From Corallococcus silvisoli (GTDB taxonomy: Bacteria; Myxococcota; Myxococcia; Myxococcales; Myxococcaceae): a DNA stretch of 64,000 nt. The translations under genes were made by a program, and so were the position numbers. Below are positions 41,556-49,515 of this stretch, in pieces (position 1 is the stretch's first letter; each line of letters opens with the position of its first letter). The stretch lies in contig NZ_JAAAPJ010000017.1 of assembly GCF_009909145.1 (NCBI RefSeq), forward strand, positions 1 to 64,000, written 5' to 3'. The notes under the pieces are model-generated. The model was not told where the DNA came from. It saw only the letters and a program-made list of their open reading frames with translations, and did no database searches.

Positions 41556-43755
41556 GTCCGACCGAGGCCTGGCTGCGCTCGTCGAGCGGTTTCCCGCCCT
41601 GAAGCGATTGATTCAGGGGATGCGTGGCATCCCGGTCATCCAGCAGCACACCGTGAACGAGTGCGGCATTGCCTCACTGGCCATGGTGCTCACCTACTTC
41701 GGCCGCCCCACCGCGCTCGAGGAGCTGCGAGAGCTGGTCGCCCCGAGCAGGTCCGGTGTTTCCGCGAGGGACCTGCTGGAGACGGGCCGGCTGTTCGGAT
41801 TGCGCGGGCGAGGGGTGGCGCTGGACATCAAGGACCTGGAGTTCCTCGACCCAGGAACCATCCTCCACTGGGACCTCAACCACTACGTCGTCTTCGAGCG
41901 ATACGAGGGCGACAGCATCCGCATCGTCGACCCAGCCATGGGGCGGCGGACAGTGCCCCTCGAGCAGGTCCGCCGCTCGCTGTCGGGGGTCGGGTTGCTC
42001 TTCGAGCCTACCGAGGCACTCCGCCCGGCCAGGGCCCAGCGCAGCGCGTGGGAGGTCCTCCAGCACCTGGCCATGAGTTCTGGGACGATCAGCCGGCTCG
42101 TCGTGGTTTCCGTCTTCCTGCAGCTGCTGGCCTTGTTCGTCCCCGCCTACACCACCGTGGTGGTGGACCGGATCCTTCCCCGGGCGGATCACGAGCTGTT
42201 CCTCCTCTTCATGGGAGGCGCCGCCATCCTCTTCTGCTTCCACCTCGCGACGGGCTGGGTCCGACAGTTCCTCGTGCTGTACCTGCGGGTCCGTCTCAGC
42301 CTGGGGCTCAAGCTCGAGTTCATGGAGCGGCTGCTGCGCCTGCCCTACGCCTTCTTCCAGGTGCGGTCGATTGGCGACCTCCACGAACGGCTCCAGAGCA
42401 CCACCCAGATCCAGAACACGCTCTCCGCGACGGTGGTGGCCTCCCTGCTCGATGGCCTCTTCACCCTGCTCTACCTGGGGGCGCTCATCCTGGTCGATGT
42501 CTCGGCGGGGCTGCTCGTCCTAGGGCTCGGGTCACTCCAAGTCCTCTGCCTGGTGTTCTCGCTCCGGACCCGCAAGCAGTTATTGGACTCCGAGCTCCAT
42601 CTGCAGGGGCGATCATCCGCCCTGGCCGCGGAGATGATGCGGGGCATCGAGACGCTGAAGACGATGGGAGGGGAGTTCCGGGCGCTCCAGCAGTGGACGG
42701 ACCGATTCACCGAACTGCTCAACGCACAGCTCCACCGGGGCCGGATCGAGAGCATGCTGGACGGGCTCCTGCGGGCCATCCAGTACGGCTCGCCGCTCGT
42801 GGTTCTTGGCTACGGCTCGCACCTGGTGCTCAGGGGGCAGCTCTCCCTGGGAATGATGCTGGGGCTCTTCGCGCTGGCAGTGGGGTTCCTCACCCCGCTC
42901 GGGTCGTTCGTCAGCACCACCGTCGAGCTCAATTATGTACGGGCGCACCTGGAGCGCATCCAGGACGTCTTCCAGGCAAAGCCAGAGCAGGCCGGGGAGG
43001 GGCTCAAGCAGCCTCCCCGGCTGGAGGGCCGGGTGGAGTTGCAGAACGTGAGCTTCCGGTATGGAACCTTCGCTCCGTATGTGGTGCGAAACCTGTCCGT
43101 GCGCATCGAACCCGGTCAATTCGTCGCCATCGTCGGGCGCTCGGGGTCGGGGAAGACGACCCTGGCCCGTCTGCTGATTGGCCTCTCCATTCCAGAGGAG
43201 GGGCTGGTCCGCTTCGATGGCGTGGACATCCGCGAATACGACCTCTCCCTCCTGCGGCGGCAGTGCGGCGTGGTGACGCAGAGTCCCTTCCTCTTCCACC
43301 AGACGATCCGGAACAACATCGCCGCGGGAGATCCCACGGCCACCCTTGATGATGTCACCCGTGCGGCGGAGCAGGCCTGCATCCACGACGATATCGTTGA
43401 GATTCCAGGAGGCTACGCCACCCTGCTGGCCGAGAATGGCGCGACCCTCTCCGGGGGCCAGATTCAACGACTGGCGCTCGCTCGCGCCCTGCTGCCCAAA
43501 CCGCGAATCTTGTTGCTCGACGAGGCGACGAGCGCCCTGGATGCGGCGACGGAGCGCGCGGTTCAGGAGAACCTGGCACGACTCCAATGCACCCGCATCA
43601 TCATCGCACACCGGTTGAGCACCATCTGGAACGCGGACCTCATCCTGGTCGTTGACGAGGGGCATATCTGTGAGCGCGGGACGCACGAGGAGCTGATGAA
43701 GCTGGGCGGCCTCTACGCCAAGCTGGTGTCCGCGCAGCTCTCCGCCGCGCGCTGA
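41545..43755 (+). CDS. lanT: C39-peptidase ABC exporter (LanT type)
   Basis: The N-terminal C39 peptidase domain has the catalytic Cys40 in QQHTVNECGIASLAMVLTYFG, His113 in DLNHYVVFERY and Asp129 in VDPAMG, and cuts leaders after Gly-Gly. A membrane domain follows (residues about 170-450) and the ATPase domain has Walker A GRSGSGKTT near 530, the signature LSGGQIQRLALARALL near 635 and Walker B ILLLDEATSALD near 655. The precursor at 29.1 kb carries the matching AGG site. With the two adaptor genes it forms the maturation and export unit of the locus. Confidence 0.92.
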   Translation: MMDESDRGLAALVERFPALKRLIQGMRGIPVIQQHTVNECGIASLAMVLTYFGRPTALEELRELVAPSRSGVSARDLLETGRLFGLRGRGVALDIKDLEFLDPGTILHWDLNHYVVFERYEGDSIRIVDPAMGRRTVPLEQVRRSLSGVGLLFEPTEALRPARAQRSAWEVLQHLAMSSGTISRLVVVSVFLQLLALFVPAYTTVVVDRILPRADHELFLLFMGGAAILFCFHLATGWVRQFLVLYLRVRLSLGLKLEFMERLLRLPYAFFQVRSIGDLHERLQSTTQIQNTLSATVVASLLDGLFTLLYLGALILVDVSAGLLVLGLGSLQVLCLVFSLRTRKQLLDSELHLQGRSSALAAEMMRGIETLKTMGGEFRALQQWTDRFTELLNAQLHRGRIESMLDGLLRAIQYGSPLVVLGYGSHLVLRGQLSLGMMLGLFALAVGFLTPLGSFVSTTVELNYVRAHLERIQDVFQAKPEQAGEGLKQPPRLEGRVELQNVSFRYGTFAPYVVRNLSVRIEPGQFVAIVGRSGSGKTTLARLLIGLSIPEEGLVRFDGVDIREYDLSLLRRQCGVVTQSPFLFHQTIRNNIAAGDPTATLDDVTRAAEQACIHDDIVEIPGGYATLLAENGATLSGGQIQRLALARALLPKPRILLLDEATSALDAATERAVQENLARLQCTRIIIAHRLSTIWNADLILVVDEGHICERGTHEELMKLGGLYAKLVSAQLSAAR

Positions 43756-43887
43756 CCCGCCACACTCCGTGTCCACGCACCCACTCTTCGAAAGCCCAGG
43801 AGCGATGGGTGCCACTTTGAAAGGAATCGAGCTAGGGTGTCCGCCGGTCCGTATGGGATTCGGACACGCTGGTGAGCGGGGAATCGC

Positions 43888-45123
43888 ATGCGCATCTTCC
43901 AGGACATGGGGAGGCTCCTCCAGGAGCGGTGGCTGAAGGTCCAGCACAGCGAGGAGGCGTTTCCCGACATCGCGGCCGAGGTCCTGCGGGAGCTGGCCCC
44001 GTATCAGGAGTTCAAGACGCTGGAGCCCTTGGAGTGGCTCTACGGGACGCGCGACCTCCCAAAGCAGCTCACCACGAGTCCGGGCTTTGGCCAGCCCGCG
44101 CTGACGGTGTTCTCCGACTCCCGTCTACTCATCGACCTGTACTACTGGGTGGACGGCACCACCGACATCCACCATCACGGCTTCTGTGGCGCCTTCCAAG
44201 TGCTCCAGGGCAGCAGCGTCCATGGGCACTACCACTGGCACGAGCGGCACAAGGTGAACAGCCGCGTCGCGTTCGGAGACCTGGAGCTCTTGTCGGTGAC
44301 GGGGCTGTGCACGGGCGACATCCAGCGCATCCTCGGAGGAGACCGGTACATCCACTCCCTCTTCCATCTGGAGCGGCCGTCGGTGACGTGCGTGGTGCGC
44401 ACGCTGCACTCGCCAGACGGTGGCTACCAGTACTCATACAAGAAGCCGCACCTGGCCTATTACCCAGGTGTCGAGGACGCGCACACCAGCAAGGTGCTCC
44501 AGTCCCTATCACTGCTGGCGGAGCTGAACCCACCGGAGCGCACGCAGCTCATCTCCGGCATCATCGAGCGCTCGGACCTCCTGACGTGCTTCCTTGTCTT
44601 CGAGCGGCTGCTCCAGTTGCACAAGAAGCTGGAGGCGCTGGACGCCTTCTGGGACGTGGCGGTGCGCACGCATGGCGCGCTGGCGGGGGAGCTCCGCCCG
44701 GTGTTCAAGGAGTACATGCGCAAGGCGGTGCTCATCGACCGGCGCAGCCAGGTGAAGGACCCGGAGCACCGCTATTTCCTTGCGCTCCTCTTGAATGTTG
44801 AGCGTGGCGAACACATCCAGCAGCTCGTGCGCCAGCGGTTCCCGGATCGGGATCCGGTGGACCTCATCATGAAGTGGGTTACCGCGCTGACACGGCCGGC
44901 GCAGGACGGAGGCCAGTCGCGCGACTCACTCGGGGTGTCCATGGGCGATTCCGCCCTCATGGTCTTCCGAGAACTGCTCCATTCTCGTGGCCACGCGGAG
45001 ATGATAGCCCGCCTGAAGGAGACCTTCGACGACGCGGAGGTAGACGGCCAGTCGGACGACATCGCCGCGCTGGCCACCTCCCTGCGCGAGTCCACGCTGT
45101 TCCGGCCTCTCTTCATGCGCTGA
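43888..45123 (+). CDS. cupin-like protein of unknown function
   Basis: The N-terminal half contains VDGTTDIHHHGFCGAFQVLQGSSVHGHYHWHE (residues about 83-114), a histidine-rich block with the HxH spacing of cupin-type metal sites such as cysteine dioxygenase-like folds, followed by SLFHLERPSVTCVVRTLH, which fits the second cupin motif. The C-terminal 240 residues are helical and unrecognised. The gene follows the ABC exporter by 132 bases in the same direction, so a link to the peptide is possible but not shown. Start ATG 43888. I give no enzyme activity. Confidence 0.6.
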   Translation: MRIFQDMGRLLQERWLKVQHSEEAFPDIAAEVLRELAPYQEFKTLEPLEWLYGTRDLPKQLTTSPGFGQPALTVFSDSRLLIDLYYWVDGTTDIHHHGFCGAFQVLQGSSVHGHYHWHERHKVNSRVAFGDLELLSVTGLCTGDIQRILGGDRYIHSLFHLERPSVTCVVRTLHSPDGGYQYSYKKPHLAYYPGVEDAHTSKVLQSLSLLAELNPPERTQLISGIIERSDLLTCFLVFERLLQLHKKLEALDAFWDVAVRTHGALAGELRPVFKEYMRKAVLIDRRSQVKDPEHRYFLALLLNVERGEHIQQLVRQRFPDRDPVDLIMKWVTALTRPAQDGGQSRDSLGVSMGDSALMVFRELLHSRGHAEMIARLKETFDDAEVDGQSDDIAALATSLRESTLFRPLFMR

Positions 45124-45130
45124 GCGGGTC

Positions 45131-45179
45131 CGCCAGGGGACGAAGCACTCCCTGGCGAGTTCGAGTCTCATGCCATCCT
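45131..45179 (+). other. tRNA-Sec-like T-arm fragment with hairpin
   Basis: TCCCTGGCGAGTTCGA (45149-45164) is identical to 13344-13359 in the tRNA-Sec fragment, with AGCA preserved just before it and partial similarity continuing in the acceptor region (GCCATCCTG against GCCCTACCG). GTTCGAGTC is a standard T-loop. An 8-bp inverted repeat, CGCCAGGG/CCCTGGCG, covers 45131-45157 right after the cupin gene and may also act as terminator. It is probably a remnant of the same attachment site. Confidence 0.5.
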
Positions 45180-45443
45180 GCTTCAGCGCACCCGGCGCAC
45201 AGCCCCCATCAAACGCACCGCCCAGACAAGCGAGCTCAATAGCGCCACTTCCCGATGGCAGAGGTCTCCGCGGATGGGAACGCCTACGCGTACAGCGACC
45301 TCGAGTTCCTCTCCCGACTCTACCCGGCGAAGGGAATCGGGAAGGACCGAGCCCGACCCGCTGAGCCCCCCTCCAGCGGAGAACCGCGCCGCTCCGGACC
45401 GTGCCGAGCCGGGCCGCGCGGTTCCCGTGACGTCACGCCTGGA
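45180..45443. other. no gene seen (rest of a 320-base gap)
   Basis: Between the tRNA-like remnant and the superoxide dismutase stop codon I see only shadow reading frames with no motifs or plausible ribosome-binding sites. Composition is ordinary for the chromosome. Together with the remnant it marks the border between the peptide locus and conventional chromosomal genes. Confidence 0.4.
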
Positions 45444-46022
<579 letters not shown>

Positions 46023-46067
46023 CGGGTACGTCCTTTCTGGGTTCAGGGTGGTTCGTCTTCTCGTCGG

Positions 46068-46568
46068 CTACTTCGGGGCGGGCCCTGGCTCCGGGTGCGC
46101 CGTCAGCGCGCGATACGCCCGGTTCCAGTAGAGCAGGGGCTCCCCTTCCGCCCCCTGCTGGATGCGCTCCACGAGGCCCACCAGCAACAGGTGATCGCCG
46201 TAACGGTGCACATCCAACAGACTGCATGCCAGGCCCACCAGGCTGTCCTGGACGAAGGCACCTTCGTCGAACACCAGGCCTTCGACCTCCCCCTTCGCGC
46301 ATCGGACCGACACCTCGCGTTGGGTGGTGGACAGCACGCTCACGCTGAAGTGACGGGCGGCCTCCACCCGCTGAAGCGTCCGGGAGGTCTTCTGCAGCGC
46401 CAGCACGATCAGCGGAGGCGTCAGGGAGAGCGAGCTGAAGGAGCTGATCGTCGTCGCCGCGACCCCGTCCGCGTCGCGGACCGAGACCACCGCCACACCG
46501 CTCGCCCAACGGGACATCGCCTCCCGGAAGTCCGGGGCCGACACCCCTTCAGTCCCGCTCTGAGTCAT
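46068..46568 (-). CDS. flavin reductase-like FMN-binding split-barrel protein
   Basis: The 166-residue product follows the flavin reductase family pattern: FREAMSRWASGVAVVSVRDADGVAATTISSFSSLSLTPPLIVLALQKTS is the FMN-binding N-terminal block, and HRYGDHLLLVGLVERI with a Tyr-rich end (PLLYWNRAYRAL) is the C-terminal signature. Such proteins reduce flavin with NAD(P)H to feed a separate monooxygenase. No matching oxygenase is encoded next to it. It probably shares a transcript with the superoxide dismutase gene downstream. Confidence 0.85.
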   Translation of the reverse strand: MTQSGTEGVSAPDFREAMSRWASGVAVVSVRDADGVAATTISSFSSLSLTPPLIVLALQKTSRTLQRVEAARHFSVSVLSTTQREVSVRCAKGEVEGLVFDEGAFVQDSLVGLACSLLDVHRYGDHLLLVGLVERIQQGAEGEPLLYWNRAYRALTAHPEPGPAPK

Positions 46569-46708
46569 GTGCCGGTCTCTACCACCCGCGCCGCCACCAG
46601 GTCAGCACTTCCTCCAATCCATTGGCGGAATACCAATGGGGTGGCAGGGCCCCCTGCCGCCCCCTCTTCCCGGCGCGTCAACTCCCTGACATCGCCCGAA
46701 GCCCGGGC

Positions 46709-48631
46709 TCAATCGACCGGCCGCGCCTTGCCGAACTTCTTGCTCAGGCGGTTGTGGATGACGAAGTCCTCCGAGACCAACCCCAACAGCGCCAGCGTCA
46801 ACGCGTGGGGCGACCTGAGCTCCCCGTCCACCTCCGGCGATGGGAGGATGGAGCGGAAGAACTCCGAGTGCGCGATCTTCGCGATGGCCACTTCCATGTA
46901 GACGTTGCGGACCTCCGTCGCGACGTCCTCCGCGAAGTGATCCGGGTACTGCGCCTGATGGTGGGCGATCTGCTGCGTCAGGACCGGGTGCTCCACGTTC
47001 AGGAGCACGACGCCGTTGGGGTACTCCGGGTCTCGTGGCTGCCAGACCGCGAGGAGCCCCGGACGATCCATGTCCTCCTTCTTGACGGCGCGGCAGTGCG
47101 GCAGCCCGCCCCCCACGCGGGCACTCCGCGCGGCCGAGGCGCCAGGAGTGGACCCCAGGTTCTCCGGTCCCCGCGGACTCCTTCGAGCGGAGACCGTCTC
47201 CGACCGAGGACGCCGTGACCCGCTCGGCGTTCCGGGCAGCGTCAGCTGGGCGCCCTGCTGGACGGGCGTGACCTTCTCCGGGCCGTCCTTCCTCGCCGAC
47301 AGCCGGCTCATCTTCCAGCGCGCCCCGAAGCGCTCGATCAACCGGTCCCGCCAGGCCTCATCCTCGATGCCCCGGGACTCGCCTGTCCTCGCCTCCGCGA
47401 GCGCCTTGCGGATGGGCTCAGGCATCTTGTCGGCGAACTCACTGGCCCATTCGCTCAACGGCAGGTCGTCGTTCGCGCCCGGCCCTCCGCGCAGCTTCAA
47501 CGTGTTCCGGTCCGTGGTCGGGAAGGCACCGTTGCGGCCCTCGCCGTCGAACTCCGGCGGCTGGAACACGATCCAGAGCAGTTGCCGGACCTGCGAGGCG
47601 CTCACCCCCAGGGAACGGTAGACCGAATGGTGCGTCTGATAGTTGTACAGCTCGTTGCGGTAGAGCGCCGCGATGTACCCGTACCGCGCCGCATAGCCGT
47701 GGATGTTGGGGCGCGCACCGGACCAGAGGAACCAATCCACCCGCGTGCCATCCTCCAGCGTCAGGGCCCCCTTGTCGGCCAGACTGCCGCCGTCATGGCC
47801 CCGCGGGTATTCAATCCAGTGACGGGCGCCGCGAACCGTGCGCCGGAGGGTCGGCCGGAGGCCGTGGTGTTGCGCCTCCTGCGCATCACGAGGCCAGTTC
47901 TCCTTGGTGTCGCTCTGAAGGACATCCACCACGACGGTGGTGTTGCACGGAATCTCCCAGATGCGGTGATTGAGGTACCTGGGAATTCCATGCACGCCGC
48001 TTTCGTCCCGGCTGGGGTCGCCCAGCACCGTGTCGTCCGTTGGCGAGTTCCCCAGGAGGACGATGACCGTTCCGTGCGCCTTGATCCAATCCGGCTTCAC
48101 GGCGCGCCAATCACAACCATGTTCTTCATCGTCGAACGGCGGCCGCTCCGTTTCGATGCTCCCCCCGCCCTCTTCCTCGTCGGAGAGGTGCCAGTACTTC
48201 AACCCATACTCGCAGGTGTCAGGGTCCTGCATGAGCCACACCATCGACGGCTCACCCTCCACCCATGACACCACCACCATCCCGTAGCGGTTCCACGGCA
48301 GGAGGGACGTCTTCGAACCCACGCCGAAGTTCTCCGTGACGCCGCCAATCGGCTTGCCGCCCCCGCCAAACGTATTGAAGAACCGAACGAGCTCATCGTG
48401 CCGCATGCCCTTGCCGTCATCCGCGATGACCCGCCGGTAGACGCCCTTGCGCGCGACGGCCTGCCATTCAATGCCGTACTCGACCCGCGTGGCCCCGGCT
48501 TCGATGGCGTTCACCAAGGTCTCGCGAGCCCATTGGAAGGCGCCCCCTTCTCGATAGGTCCGCTCGATGAAGTGATGCGTACCGGTGGACTGCATCGCGT
48601 GAATCAGGCTCGACGATTTCCTGGCGGACAT
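46709..48631 (-). CDS. GHKL-fold ATPase (Hsp90/MutL/histidine kinase-like), unknown role
   Basis: The N-terminal domain carries the GHKL motifs: WARETLVNAIEAGATRVEYGIEW (N box, residues about 35-57) and VIADDGKGMRHDEL (G1), then FGVGSKTSLLPWN (G2-like). The remaining 450 residues do not match Hsp90 or MutL and are not recognised; a basic, Ser/Pro-rich linker (residues about 475-530) separates a final helical domain. The start at 48631 is chosen for its strong GAGGAG site, 14 residues inside the longer frame. No helicase or nuclease partner adjoins it, so a role in DNA repair, chaperoning or defence cannot be chosen. Confidence 0.65.
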   Translation of the reverse strand: MSARKSSSLIHAMQSTGTHHFIERTYREGGAFQWARETLVNAIEAGATRVEYGIEWQAVARKGVYRRVIADDGKGMRHDELVRFFNTFGGGGKPIGGVTENFGVGSKTSLLPWNRYGMVVVSWVEGEPSMVWLMQDPDTCEYGLKYWHLSDEEEGGGSIETERPPFDDEEHGCDWRAVKPDWIKAHGTVIVLLGNSPTDDTVLGDPSRDESGVHGIPRYLNHRIWEIPCNTTVVVDVLQSDTKENWPRDAQEAQHHGLRPTLRRTVRGARHWIEYPRGHDGGSLADKGALTLEDGTRVDWFLWSGARPNIHGYAARYGYIAALYRNELYNYQTHHSVYRSLGVSASQVRQLLWIVFQPPEFDGEGRNGAFPTTDRNTLKLRGGPGANDDLPLSEWASEFADKMPEPIRKALAEARTGESRGIEDEAWRDRLIERFGARWKMSRLSARKDGPEKVTPVQQGAQLTLPGTPSGSRRPRSETVSARRSPRGPENLGSTPGASAARSARVGGGLPHCRAVKKEDMDRPGLLAVWQPRDPEYPNGVVLLNVEHPVLTQQIAHHQAQYPDHFAEDVATEVRNVYMEVAIAKIAHSEFFRSILPSPEVDGELRSPHALTLALLGLVSEDFVIHNRLSKKFGKARPVD

Positions 48632-48892
48632 CGAAACTCCTCGCGCTACTGGCAGGGGAACACCGGTTGTCACGCACCCGCTCGAGCCGCCGGCTGGACC
48701 CGGTTGCGTTCAGGAGGATTCATTAGCCCACCTGGAACGTCCCGCCTCTACCTCCGACGAGGTATGCCCTTGAGGCCTCCCGGGGTCTGCGCTTGCGACA
48801 AATCCGACGGTGGACCTGCCCCACGGGGAGGATGGCATGGGGTGGTGGGGCCGGTGGGCATGCGCCATCTTCCCGGGTGGGGGAAGCGGCCC

Positions 48893-49273
48893 ATGCGATT
48901 CATCGAATTCGTGGCCCTGGCCGCACGCCTGTTCGAAGGCGCGGGTGTAGGGGTGATGGTGGTGGGGACGCTCGTCTCCGTGCTGCTCGTGGTCCAGGGC
49001 TACCGGGGCCCCCAGCGCGCGGAGGCCTACCGCCTGCTGCGCCACCACCTGGGCCGCACCATCCTGCTGGGCCTGGAGCTGCTCGTCGCGGCGGACATCA
49101 TCCGGACCATCGCCGAAGCCCCCACGCTGCGCGAGGTGATCATCCTGGGCCTCATCGTCCTCATCCGCACGTTCCTCAGCTTCACCCTGGAGGTGGAGAT
49201 CGACGGGCGTTGGCCGTGGCAGCCGACTCAGCGCTTGGAGGACCGCGACGCGAAGGGCGGGCCTGGCCCCTGA
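48893..49273 (+). CDS. DUF1622 family membrane protein
   Basis: This 126-residue protein has three membrane helices (GVGVMVVGTLVSVLLVV, RTILLGLELLVAADIIRTI, EVIILGLIVLIRTFLSFTL) and the conserved RxxLGRTILLGLELLVAADII block of DUF1622, small inner-membrane proteins of unknown function. The ATG at 48893 follows a GGGGGAAG site; upstream in-frame starts give non-hydrophobic leaders. It is transcribed away from the GHKL gene and stands 242 bases before the histidine kinase gene. Confidence 0.8.
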   Translation: MRFIEFVALAARLFEGAGVGVMVVGTLVSVLLVVQGYRGPQRAEAYRLLRHHLGRTILLGLELLVAADIIRTIAEAPTLREVIILGLIVLIRTFLSFTLEVEIDGRWPWQPTQRLEDRDAKGGPGP

Positions 49274-49515
49274 GGTTCCCCGCCAACCCATGTGTTGGCC
49301 GGCGACCGGACGCTCGCGAGGACGGGGGCGCCCGAGCAGCCTGGGCCTGGGCAGGTGCCAGCCAGTCAGCGGCCGCGCCCCCGGGTGGGTGCTGATTGCC
49401 CTGACACCCCGAGGATGCACACCCTCCAGATCAAGCCACTTCCATGGTGGGAAGCGGCGTCACGAGGCCCTGCCTCCAAGCTCGCCGGGAAGGGCCGGAG
49501 CCTGAGGAGGCGTGC

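Noticed and set aside
43756..43887. A sigma-54-type promoter before the cupin-like gene
   Set aside because: GGTGCCAC at about 43806 resembles half a -24 box, but no GC-containing -12 element follows at the right distance.
45131..45157. Plain intrinsic terminator after the cupin-like gene
   Set aside because: The 8-bp hairpin lacks a U-tract, and its right arm continues into a tRNA T-arm match; termination is possible but does not explain the match.
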